Assembly: GCA_964354135.1 (NCBI GenBank) | Contig: CAYGZA010000363.1 | Span: forward strand, 1-6,122 | Direction of reading: 5' to 3' | Source: CAYGZA01 sp964354135 | Lineage (GTDB): Bacteria > Planctomycetota > Planctomycetia > Pirellulales > Thermoguttaceae | Length of the DNA stretch: 6,122 nucleotides | In this document: positions 1-5,525 of the stretch, one piece after another | Layout of the letters: every line of letters starts with the position of its first letter | Numbering within the stretch: position 1 is the stretch's first letter | Notes under the pieces: generated by a model | Told to the model about the DNA's origin: nothing | The model's input: the letters and a program-made list of their open reading frames with translations, nothing else | The model's database searches: none | Translations under genes and position numbers: made by a program

Positions 1-555
1 CTTCCTGTCCAGCCCATAGGCCAGGGACGCGGCCGTCGGCTCGTTGATGATCCGCATCACCTCCAGGCCGGCGATCTGGCCCGCGTCCTTCGTCGCCTGC
101 CGCTGCGCGTCGTTGAAATAGGCCGGGACGGTGATCACCGCCTTGTTGACCTTGTGGCCGAGGTACGCCTCGGCGGCCTCTTTGAGCTTGCGCAAAATCT
201 TGGCCGAGATCTCCGGCGGCGTGTGCTCTTTGTCGCCCACCTTGACCCGAACGTATTCCTCCGGCGCAGCGACCACCTTGTAAGGAACCATCTTCTCCTC
301 GACGGCCACTTCACTGTGCCGCCGGCCCATGAATCGCTTGATCGAGTAGACGGTCCGCGTGGGGTTGGTCACGGCCTGGCGCTTGGCCGGCTCGCCCACG
401 ATCACCTCGCCGCGGTCGGTGAATGCTACGACGCTGGGGGTAAGCCGATTCCCCTCGGCGTTCGGGATCACTTTAGGTTCCTTCCCCTCCATGACCGCGA
501 CGACCGAATAGGTGGTCCCCAGATCGATTCCGATGATTTTCTCGCCCTGAGCCAT
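1..555 (-). CDS. dnaK: Molecular chaperone DnaK (Hsp70), N-terminal part, cut by the window edge
   Basis: ATP-dependent Hsp70 chaperone that folds and protects cytosolic proteins together with DnaJ and GrpE. Only the first 185 residues are present; the family is usually about 640, so most of the gene lies left of the window. What is visible is the first part of the ATPase domain: the phosphate-1 loop IGIDLGTTYS (residues 8-17), the NAEGNRLTPS segment (32-41), VGEPAKRQAVTNP (53-65), IKRFMGR with the catalytic-site lysine at 73, the VITVPAYFNDAQRQATKDAG block (140-159) and INEPTAA (170-176) with the interdomain-signalling Pro144 and Glu172. It aligns without gaps that would suggest damage. Tyr16 stands where most DnaK proteins have Asn (GTTNS), a minor change. 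The ATG at 555 is preceded by AAAGGAG (562-568) at 6-nt spacing. It is divergent from pheA. No CIRCE dyad was found upstream, so HrcA control is not supported. Confidence 0.96.
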   Translation of the reverse strand, partial: MAQGEKIIGIDLGTTYSVVAVMEGKEPKVIPNAEGNRLTPSVVAFTDRGEVIVGEPAKRQAVTNPTRTVYSIKRFMGRRHSEVAVEEKMVPYKVVAAPEEYVRVKVGDKEHTPPEISAKILRKLKEAAEAYLGHKVNKAVITVPAYFNDAQRQATKDAGQIAGLEVMRIINEPTAASLAYGLDRK

Positions 556-561
556 TACCTG

Positions 562-568
562 CTCCTTT
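562..568 (-). promoter_or_regulatory. Ribosome binding site of dnaK
   Basis: Reads AAAGGAG on the minus strand, 6 nt before the ATG at 555. It is one of the clearest Shine-Dalgarno sites in the window and fixes the dnaK start. Confidence 0.8.
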
Positions 569-684
569 CTGGCGTCCGCAAAGCCCGTACCCTAGGACTC
601 TGGCACACGATGGTCCAGCCCAGAAAGCGATGCAAAGGCCGTGCCGGTCGGGGGCGGCGTTCGGAAGACAATGGTAAAGTCTCT

Positions 685-701
685 TGTAATAATAACTTAC
701 A
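685..701. promoter_or_regulatory. AT-rich dyad TGTAA-N7-TTACA upstream of dnaK
   Basis: A 17-bp imperfect palindrome with 5-bp arms (685-689 and 697-701) inside an AT-rich island, which stands out in GC-rich DNA. Read on the minus strand the same stretch contains TATTAT (694 to 689), five of six matches to a -10 box pointing at dnaK, about 130 nt before its start. No matching -35 box is visible at 16-18 nt. It may be a dnaK promoter or operator region, but the arms are short enough to be chance. A second small dyad, GTCTC-N3-GAGAC, lies next to it at 704-716. Confidence 0.3.
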
Positions 702-748
702 TCGTCTCACCGAGACCCTCGGTAGCCTTCCGCCCCCTCAGCCCGGGA

Positions 749-820
749 CCGGACTGCCATTTTGACATAGTTGGACGTGTCCGAGCCGTTCGCGGACGAT
801 CCGTGACAGCGGCAGTCCGG
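749..820. repeat. Perfect 10-bp inverted repeat with 52-bp spacer
   Basis: CCGGACTGCC at 749-758 is the exact reverse complement of GGCAGTCCGG at 811-820. The spacer holds a second stem, GTCCG (779-783) with CGGAC (793-797) around a 9-nt loop, so the whole block could fold as a long branched hairpin. It lies between the dnaK start and the pheA promoter. It has no run of T on either side long enough for an intrinsic terminator (only TTTT at 824-827, several bases past the stem). It could be a regulatory dyad, part of a structured RNA, or a relic. Function unknown. Confidence 0.45.
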
Positions 821-914
821 GGAGTTTTCGTACGGAGGGGCTTGTCCCACCCTCATGGGTATGATGCCACGAAGGACGTCGGCAGGTTTCCCTGGCTCGT
901 CCGTGCGCCGGCAA

Positions 915-943
915 TTGACACGCCGCGCTCGGCCAAGTACAAG
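915..943 (+). promoter_or_regulatory. Sigma70-type promoter candidate for pheA
   Basis: TTGACA (915-920, six of six) is separated by exactly 17 nt from TACAAG (938-943, four of six to TATAAT). It points at pheA and predicts an untranslated leader of roughly 80 nt. A second -10-like hexamer TACAAT (976-981) lies downstream but has no -35 partner at 17 nt. The leader has no ATG before 1033 and no run of Phe codons, so a classical pheA attenuator is not supported. Confidence 0.45.
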
Positions 944-1032
944 AAGCCAAGGGGCCCTTCCTCGGCCTCAGCGGCTACAATTGTGGGGGTGTCTCGCTGC
1001 ACTGTGGGAGCAGGCTGTCCGCCTCGACCAGG

Positions 1033-2166
1033 ATGAGCGGGAAGAAGAAACCGACCGAGAGAGCCAAGCCTACAAGCGCTCGCAACATCGGCCTGCCGGC
1101 GCTCCAGGCGAAACTGGACCGGTTCGACCGCGAGCTCGTGCGGTTGCTCAGCCAGCGCGGGCATCTGGCCCTCCAGGTCGCGCGACTTCTCCAGGCCGCC
1201 GGGCAACCGCCGTTCCCCCTCGGGCAGCAGGAAGAGGTGATGGCCCGAGTGGCGGACCTCAACCGCGGGCCGCTCCCTCCCGGGGCCGTCCGCGCGGTCT
1301 TCCGCGAGTTGCTGAGCGGTTGCCGGTCCCTCGTCCGGGTGCCGAGGATTGCATTCCTGGGCCCGCTCTATAGCTACAGCCACTTGGCCGCGATCCATCA
1401 TTTCGGCCAGAGCGTGGAATTCACACCCGTGGGAAGCATCGCCGCCGTGTTTGAGGAGGTAAACCGCGGACACTGCACGTTCGGTCTCGTGCCGCTGGAG
1501 AACTCCACGGACGGCCGGGTCGCCGACACGCTGGACATGTTCACCAGGCTCCCCATCCGCGTGTGCGGCGAGGTCGAGCTGGAGATCCACCACACCCTGC
1601 TCGGAAAATGCGCCCGCAGCGAGATCAAGGAGGTCTACAGCCGGCCGCAGGCCCTCTCGCAGTGCCGCAACTGGCTGGCCAAACACCTGCCGGCCGCCCG
1701 CCCGATCGAGGTCACCAGCACCTCCACCGCCGCGCAACTGGCCAACGAGAAGCCGGGGGCCGCGGCCATCGCCAGCATCCAGGCGGGCATCCATTACGGG
1801 TTGAACGTCCTGGCCGAGCAGATTGAGGACAACCCCGGCAACACCACCCGCTTCGCCGTGATCGGCGACCAGCCGGCGCCGCGAACCGGCCACGACAAGA
1901 CCGCGCTGATGTTCCAGGTGGAGCACCGGCCCGGCGGACTGGCCGACGCCATCAACGTCTTCAAGCGAAACCGCTTGAACATGACCTGGATCGAGTCCTT
2001 TCCCATCCCCGGCTCCAGGCGGTCCTACTTGTTCTTCGTGGAGCTGGAAGGGCACGAGTCGGACGCCAGGCTCCGTCGGGCCATCGCCATCCTCCAGCAG
2101 CGAACTCTCCGCCTGGAGATCCTCGGCTCCTTCCCGATCGGCACCGGCGAGGCCGAAGGCCCGTAA
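1033..2166 (+). CDS. pheA: Chorismate mutase-like/prephenate dehydratase/ACT protein (P-protein)
   Basis: Converts prephenate to phenylpyruvate, the committed step to phenylalanine, in the cytosol; standard P-proteins also make prephenate from chorismate. There are 377 residues in the usual P-protein order: a Lys/Arg-rich leader (1-20), an AroQ-type chorismate mutase helix bundle (about 21-103), prephenate dehydratase (about 105-282) and an ACT domain (about 288-370). Dehydratase hallmarks present are VPLENSTDG (153-161), PQALSQC (205-211) and NTTRF (270-274), with the catalytic Thr of TRF at 272. The mutase domain looks inactive: aligned to E. coli and Pseudomonas P-proteins, Arg11, Lys39, Arg51, Glu52 and Gln88 (E. 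coli numbers) become Gln25, Leu53, Gln65, Gln66 and Val101; only Arg28 (Arg42 here) clearly remains. The usual GPEGTFS loop is GPLYSYS (110-116), and the ACT motifs GAL and ESRP are GGL and ESFP. The ATG at 1033 has no clear Shine-Dalgarno. The frame is open upstream, but homology begins after 1033. Confidence 0.93.
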   Translation: MSGKKKPTERAKPTSARNIGLPALQAKLDRFDRELVRLLSQRGHLALQVARLLQAAGQPPFPLGQQEEVMARVADLNRGPLPPGAVRAVFRELLSGCRSLVRVPRIAFLGPLYSYSHLAAIHHFGQSVEFTPVGSIAAVFEEVNRGHCTFGLVPLENSTDGRVADTLDMFTRLPIRVCGEVELEIHHTLLGKCARSEIKEVYSRPQALSQCRNWLAKHLPAARPIEVTSTSTAAQLANEKPGAAAIASIQAGIHYGLNVLAEQIEDNPGNTTRFAVIGDQPAPRTGHDKTALMFQVEHRPGGLADAINVFKRNRLNMTWIESFPIPGSRRSYLFFVELEGHESDARLRRAIAILQQRTLRLEILGSFPIGTGEAEGP

Positions 2167-2408
2167 CAGGGGCCCAATAGTGCCACAGCGCTAAGTGGGC
2201 TGTCGCGAAAAGGGCGACGACCGACTCGGCCAGGACGCCGCCCCCCTTGTCAGCCACCGGCCCTTGCACCATGATTTGGCGATCATCCGCAGGAGCCTCG
2301 CCCGCCCGAAACTAGGGAACCTCACTCAGCACCCGTCGAAGCTCGAATTCCATAGACAGCCCTTTTCCATTTGGGAACACGGGAATCCTCGTTTCAAGGA
2401 GTCCGCCG
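2167..2408. other. Intergenic gap between pheA and tpiA
   Basis: 242 bp without a supported gene. Short GC-rich stems occur just after the pheA stop: GGCCC/GGGCC (2158-2162 with 2170-2174, spanning the stop codon), and two mutually exclusive ones, ACAGC/GCTGT (2185-2189 with 2199-2203) and GTCGC/GCGAC (2202-2206 with 2214-2218). None is followed by a T-run, so an intrinsic terminator cannot be claimed. No good -35/-10 pair for tpiA was found. The tpiA ribosome binding site AAGGAG is at 2396-2401. Confidence 0.6.
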
Positions 2409-3167
2409 ATGCGACGACCGTTTATCGCCGGGAACTGGAAGATGAACCTGGATCGGAAAGGGTCGGTGGCACTGGCAAAACAGTTGGCAAGCGAGGCAAA
2501 ACGGTTCGACTACGTCGAGTTGGCAGTTTTCCCGCCCAGCCTGTACGTCGATACGGTTGCCCAGGCACTCGCCGGTTCACCGGTCGGTTGGGGGGTCCAG
2601 AATGTCTCTCATCGGCCCAACGGGGCTCACACCGGCGAGATCAGCGTGGCGATGCTCAAAGACCTCGGCTGCCGATACGCCATCCTCGGCCACAGCGAGC
2701 GCCGCCAGTACCTCAACGAGACTGACGAGGGGGTCAACCAGAAGCTGCTGGCCGTGCTCGAAGGAGGGCTGACCCCGATCGTCTGCGTCGGGGAGCGGCT
2801 TCACGAGCGCGAGGCCGGCCAGACCTTGGAGGTCATTCGCCGACAAGTGAGCGGGTCGTTGGCCGGGCTGTCGGCCGAGCAAATGTCGCGCACGGTGATT
2901 GCCTATGAGCCGGTCTGGGCCATCGGGACGGGAAAGGTCGCCACGCCCGGGCAGGCGGAGGAAGTCCATCTCGCCCTTCGCAACATCCTCGAGGACCGCT
3001 ACAATGGGCAGGTTGCCCAGACGGTGCGGATCCAATACGGGGGGAGCGTCAAGGCGGACAACGCCGGAGAGTTGCTCGCCCAGCCGGACATCGACGGGGC
3101 CCTGGTGGGAGGCGCGAGCCTGAAGGCCGAGGAGTTCCTCGGGATCGCCGCCGCCGCAAGACGATGA
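2409..3167 (+). CDS. tpiA: Triosephosphate isomerase
   Basis: Interconverts dihydroxyacetone phosphate and glyceraldehyde 3-phosphate in glycolysis and gluconeogenesis; cytosolic TIM barrel, normally a dimer. It has 252 residues, the standard length. Motifs in order: GNWKMN (8-13) with catalytic Lys11, TGEIS (75-79), GHSERR (94-99) with electrophile His95, the signature AYEPVWAIGTGK (165-176) with catalytic base Glu167 followed by the mobile loop 6, YGGSV (210-214) and GALVGGASL (230-238) for phosphate binding. All catalytic residues are intact. His74 replaces the Phe or Tyr that usually precedes TGE. The ATG at 2409 follows AAGGAG (2396-2401) at 7-nt spacing. It is the first gene of the tpiA-secG-yicC-gmk-rpoZ cluster, 22 nt from secG. 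Confidence 0.97.
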   Translation: MRRPFIAGNWKMNLDRKGSVALAKQLASEAKRFDYVELAVFPPSLYVDTVAQALAGSPVGWGVQNVSHRPNGAHTGEISVAMLKDLGCRYAILGHSERRQYLNETDEGVNQKLLAVLEGGLTPIVCVGERLHEREAGQTLEVIRRQVSGSLAGLSAEQMSRTVIAYEPVWAIGTGKVATPGQAEEVHLALRNILEDRYNGQVAQTVRIQYGGSVKADNAGELLAQPDIDGALVGGASLKAEEFLGIAAAARR

Positions 3168-3174
3168 CCCCCGC

Positions 3175-3181
3175 GGGGAGG
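3175..3181 (+). promoter_or_regulatory. Ribosome binding site of secG
   Basis: GGGGAGG, 8 nt before the GTG at 3190. It supports a GTG start for secG in the short gap after tpiA. Confidence 0.75.
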
Positions 3182-3189
3182 AAAGACGC

Positions 3190-3552
3190 GTGATATCGTT
3201 TCTGGTCGGTTTCTTCTTGTTCTTCTTGGCGATCTTCCTCGTCCTGCTCGTGCTCATCCAGCGCGGCAAGGGAGGGGGCCTGGCAGGAGCCTTCGGCGGC
3301 ATGGGGGGCCAGAGCGCCTTCGGCACCAAGGCCGGCGACCTCTTCACGCGGATTACCATCGGAGTGGCTGCCGTCTGGATCGTCCTGTGCATCTTCAGCG
3401 TCTGGTACTACAGCATTGCCTCGGAACGGATCGACATCCCCAGCCGCCCCGGGGCCGAACAGCAGCTAGACGAGCCCTCCGGAGCCGGCAAGGCTGACTC
3501 CGGCGAGTCCCCGTCGCCGGCGGCTCCACCGTCCTCCGAGAAAACCCCATAG
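3190..3552 (+). CDS. secG: Preprotein translocase subunit SecG
   Basis: Small inner-membrane subunit of the SecYEG channel that helps SecA-driven protein export. It has 120 residues. The first membrane helix is at about 3-23 (very Phe/Leu rich), then the conserved cytoplasmic loop LIQRGKGGGLAGAFGG (22-37) and FGTKAGDLFTRIT (44-56), then a second membrane helix at about 56-77. The C-terminal tail (78-120) is Ser/Pro/Ala/Glu rich and looks disordered; such tails vary widely in SecG. The start codon is GTG, backed by GGGGAGG at 3175-3181, and gives the typical short N-terminus right before helix 1. It sits between tpiA and yicC. A tpiA-secG pair is common in many bacteria, which supports the call. 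Confidence 0.93.
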   Translation: MISFLVGFFLFFLAIFLVLLVLIQRGKGGGLAGAFGGMGGQSAFGTKAGDLFTRITIGVAAVWIVLCIFSVWYYSIASERIDIPSRPGAEQQLDEPSGAGKADSGESPSPAAPPSSEKTP

Positions 3553-3570
3553 TGATCCCATCTTCGTCTT

Positions 3571-3576
3571 GGGAGG
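3571..3576 (+). promoter_or_regulatory. Ribosome binding site that decides the yicC start
   Basis: GGGAGG ends 9 nt before the TTG at 3586 and would directly abut the TTG at 3577, while the ATG at 3598 is 21 nt away. Spacing therefore favours 3586. Confidence 0.65.
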
Positions 3577-3585
3577 TTGCTTCGT

Positions 3586-4470
3586 TTGCCGCTGAGCATG
3601 ACGGGCTTCGGTGAGGCGCACTGCCAGGGCGACGACGTGGCAGTGGCGGTGGAAGTGCGGACGGTCAACAACCGCTACTTCAAGCTCAGCACGCGCGTCT
3701 CTGAAGGCTACGCTTCCCTGGAACCGCAGATCGAGTCGGTGATCCGCCAGCGGATTCGCCGCGGCACGATCCATTTGAGCGTGCGCGTGGCCCGGGCCCG
3801 GCGCCTGGAAGATTACCGCATCAACGCGGAGGTGCTCGACGGCTACCGGCGGCAGATCGACGCCCTCGGCCGCCAATGGCAAGTGAGCCGGGCGGTGCCG
3901 CTGGAGAGTCTCCTGCTCCTGCCCGGCGTGGTCGAGGAGTCCTCGATCCCGAGCAGTGCCGCCGCGGAGGATTGGCCCCTGATTCACCGGGCGCTCGAGG
4001 CCGCCATCGACAGGATGGACCAGATGCGCCGGGACGAGGGCCGGGCCATGGCGGCCGACATGATGAGCAACTGCCGCCTCGCGGCCGCCTGCCTGGATGA
4101 GGTCGGGCGCCGCGCTCCGCTCGCGGTCGAGGCCTATCGCGCCAGACTCGAGGAGCGTCTCAACAAGACCCTGGCCGAGTTCCAGATCACACTCGATCCG
4201 GCCGACCTGATCCGCGAGGTCAGCCTCTTCGGCGAGCGGTGCGACGTCTCCGAGGAAGTCGTTCGCTTGCGGAGCCACCTGGAGCAATTCGCCGCCGTGG
4301 TGGAGTCGCCGGACAGCTCCGGCCGCAAGCTGGAGTTCCTAACCCAGGAAATGTCCCGCGAGGCAAACACCATCGGCTCCAAGGCCAACGACGTGGAGAT
4401 CGCCCGGCAGGTGATCGAGATCAAGGCGGCGATCGAGCGGCTCAGGGAGATGATCCAGAACGTCGAGTGA
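3586..4470 (+). CDS. yicC: YicC family endoribonuclease
   Basis: YicC proteins are conserved bacterial RNA-binding endoribonucleases; in E. coli YicC promotes decay of the small RNA RyhB. The role here is inferred from the family. With the chosen start it has 294 residues (E. coli about 287). The N-terminal domain carries SMTGFGEA (4-11) and VEVRTVNNRYF (22-32). The C-terminal domain carries MRRDEGRAM (147-155), the acidic DVSEEVVRLRSHLEQF block (220-235), and GRKLEFLTQEM plus EANTIGSK (246-266), ending in the typical REMIQNVE. The start is called at TTG 3586 because it yields MPLSMTGFGEA, the family's normal N-terminus, and sits 9 nt after GGGAGG. The TTG at 3577 would touch the ribosome binding site, and the ATG at 3598 would cut the conserved SMTGFG. 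It lies 33 nt after secG and 34 nt before gmk. Confidence 0.93.
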   Translation: MPLSMTGFGEAHCQGDDVAVAVEVRTVNNRYFKLSTRVSEGYASLEPQIESVIRQRIRRGTIHLSVRVARARRLEDYRINAEVLDGYRRQIDALGRQWQVSRAVPLESLLLLPGVVEESSIPSSAAAEDWPLIHRALEAAIDRMDQMRRDEGRAMAADMMSNCRLAAACLDEVGRRAPLAVEAYRARLEERLNKTLAEFQITLDPADLIREVSLFGERCDVSEEVVRLRSHLEQFAAVVESPDSSGRKLEFLTQEMSREANTIGSKANDVEIARQVIEIKAAIERLREMIQNVE

Positions 4471-4504
4471 CGGCTCCGGGGGAAGCGGGTGTGGGGTCCA
4501 TTGC

Positions 4505-5101
4505 GTGACCACGGCAAAGTCCTCGCGCGGCAGGTTGGTGGTAGTTTCCGGGCCCTCCGGCGTGGGGAAGACGACGGTCCTCCGGAGACTGCTCGCATCG
4601 TGCCCGCTGCCGCTCAGGCAGAGCGTCTCGGCCACCACGAGACCCCCCAGATCAGGGGAAGTAGACGAGGTCGATTACCATTTCCTCGCCCAGGACGAGT
4701 TCGCGCGCCGCCGCGAGCAAGGCGAGTTCCTCGAATGCTGTGAGGTTTTTGGGCAAGGCTGGTGGTACGGCACCCTCCTGAGCGAAGTGACCCCTAGCCT
4801 GGAGGCCGGCGAGTGGGTAATCTTAGGAATTGACGTCCACGGGGCACAGGCGGTCATGGACCGCTTCCCAGAGGCGATCACCATTTTCATTCGGCCCAGT
4901 TCCCTCCAGGTCTTGGAGCAGAGGCTCCGCGGGCGAGGGACGGAGGATGAGCGGTCCATCCAGCAGCGGCTGGCTCGGGCCCGGCGCGAATTGGCTTTGG
5001 CCGACCGGTATCGGCACCAGGTCGTCAATGACGATCTGGACCACGCGGTCGAAGAGATCTGCAATATCCTGACACAAAGCGGAGGCTTCCCGCATGCTTG
5101 A
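4505..5101 (+). CDS. gmk: Guanylate kinase
   Basis: Phosphorylates GMP to GDP with ATP in the cytosol, feeding GTP, dGTP and (p)ppGpp pools. It has 198 residues, typical length. The P-loop is GPSGVGKT (16-23). The GMP-binding stretch is SATTRPPRSGEV (42-53) with Arg46 and Arg49, then Tyr58 and FLE (75-77). YGT (88-90), IDVHGA (109-114), the lid RLRGRGTEDE (140-149) and VVND (173-176) follow in order. Glu55 replaces the Gly commonly found in the GEVDG(V)DYHF segment, a small oddity. The start is GTG at 4505; only a weak GGGG (4493-4496) precedes it at suitable spacing, and no ATG in this frame lies before the P-loop. The last 8 bases overlap rpoZ, which suggests coupled translation. Confidence 0.96.
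   Translation: MTTAKSSRGRLVVVSGPSGVGKTTVLRRLLASCPLPLRQSVSATTRPPRSGEVDEVDYHFLAQDEFARRREQGEFLECCEVFGQGWWYGTLLSEVTPSLEAGEWVILGIDVHGAQAVMDRFPEAITIFIRPSSLQVLEQRLRGRGTEDERSIQQRLARARRELALADRYRHQVVNDDLDHAVEEICNILTQSGGFPHA
5081..5085 (+). promoter_or_regulatory. Ribosome binding site of rpoZ inside the gmk end
   Basis: GGAGG, 8 nt before the ATG at 5094, lies in the last codons of gmk. It supports the overlapping rpoZ start. Confidence 0.7.
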
Positions 5102-5357
5102 TGAACTGCGAGAAGAGGAGATCGTCAATAAGGTCGGTGGGCGCTTCAAGCTCTCGACCCTGATCCAAAAACGCCTGGTGGCCTTAATCAAGGGGTCGCC
5201 GGCGTTGGTGCACATGGACACCCAGGACAAGATGAAGATCGTGATTCGGGAGATCATGGAGGACAAGATCTACCTGGACACGGAAATGAACGTCCGCATT
5301 GCGGGGGCGCCGCCGAGCGCGGGAGGCCCTCCGGAGTTCAGCCTGGATCAAATCTGA
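5094..5357 (+). CDS. rpoZ: DNA-directed RNA polymerase omega subunit
   Basis: Omega binds the beta-prime subunit, helps assemble the core polymerase and in many bacteria forms part of a ppGpp site. It has 87 residues, normal for the family. The conserved region is GGRFKLSTLIQKRLVALIKGSP (residues 15-36), read in pieces as RFKLS followed by a Lys/Arg helix, then a second helix with IREIMEDKIYLD (51-62). Residues 70-87 form a Gly/Pro-rich tail. It is somewhat divergent from the E. coli form, but its position right after gmk (8-bp overlap) is the classical gmk-rpoZ arrangement and makes the call secure. A gap of 168 bp with a tandem repeat separates it from coaC. Confidence 0.88.
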   Translation: MLDELREEEIVNKVGGRFKLSTLIQKRLVALIKGSPALVHMDTQDKMKIVIREIMEDKIYLDTEMNVRIAGAPPSAGGPPEFSLDQI

Positions 5358-5390
5358 ACCGGCCGATAGCCGCCCGGCATTGGCTGTCCG

Positions 5391-5488
5391 CTAATACCTG
5401 ATGGCTGACGGCTGATAGGTGATAGCTGATAGCTGATAGCTGATAGCTGATAGCTGATAGCTGATTGCAGATAGCTGATAGCTGATTG
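5391..5488. repeat. Heptanucleotide tandem repeat (CTGATAG)n
   Basis: Thirteen units of 7 bp run without a break from 5398 to 5488, and a fourteenth, decayed one (CTAATAC) precedes them at 5391. Seven are exact CTGATAG (starting at 5412, 5426, 5433, 5440, 5447, 5454 and 5475); the others are CTGATGG, CTGACGG, GTGATAG, CTGATTG (twice) and CAGATAG. Point changes lie mostly at the ends, with five exact copies in a row in the middle, as expected from slippage with edge decay. Another near-copy, CCGATAG at 5363, is in the same 7-bp phase. On the plus strand the array puts TGA or TAG in all three frames; on the minus strand it stays open and would read as a 7-residue ISYQLSA repeat. It resembles the short heptamer repeats (STRR) known from cyanobacteria and some other phyla. 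Confidence 0.95.
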
Positions 5489-5525
5489 CCCTTTCAAAAA
5501 GCCCCCTCTTGCCCGCACCTTGCCC

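Larger units (their letters stand above)
556..1032. other. Divergent intergenic region between dnaK and pheA
   Basis: About 480 bp with no convincing gene. The open frames that cross it give Arg/Pro/Gly-rich translations with no recognisable family and continue out of phase into neighbouring genes, as expected in GC-rich DNA. It holds the dnaK ribosome binding site, an AT-rich island (about 671-702), two short dyads (685-701 and 704-716), a long perfect inverted repeat (749-758 with 811-820) and a sigma70-like promoter for pheA (915-943). No CIRCE (TTAGCACTC-N9-GAGTGCTAA), no HAIR/HspR box, no T-box and no terminator with a T-run was seen. Confidence 0.7.

Noticed and set aside
154..765. Plus-strand open frame of 203 codons over dnaK and the intergenic region
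   Set aside because: It is antisense to the well-conserved DnaK start and has no family resemblance.
762..790. TTGACA at 762-767 as a second pheA promoter
   Set aside because: The hexamer is perfect, but the sequence 16-18 nt downstream (around GCCGTT) has no resemblance to a -10 box.
556..852. CIRCE or HspR operator for dnaK
   Set aside because: Searched by eye for TTAGCACTC/GAGTGCTAA and CTTGAGT/ACTCAAG arms; none present.
641..1036. Plus-strand open frame ending in an ATGA overlap with the pheA start, a possible coupled leader gene
   Set aside because: The overlap is suggestive, but the translation is Arg/Pro-rich without any motif, the likely pheA promoter lies inside it, and there is no Phe-codon run for attenuation.
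853..2055. Minus-strand open frame of 400 codons opposite pheA
   Set aside because: It is longer than pheA itself, but it is antisense to a gene with clear domains; its translation is Gly/Ala/Arg/Gln-rich with no recognisable motif. Long antisense frames are expected in GC-rich genes.
2158..2218. Intrinsic terminator after pheA
   Set aside because: Several 5-bp GC-rich stems exist, one spanning the stop codon, but none is followed by a T-run.
3466..4287. Minus-strand open frame of 273 codons over secG and yicC
   Set aside because: It is antisense to two confident genes and the product is unrecognisable.
5360..5372. Terminator after rpoZ
   Set aside because: CGGC-N5-GCCG is only a 4-bp stem with no T-run; it is chance level in this composition.
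5391..5488. CRISPR array
   Set aside because: The 7-bp units are contiguous with no unique spacers.
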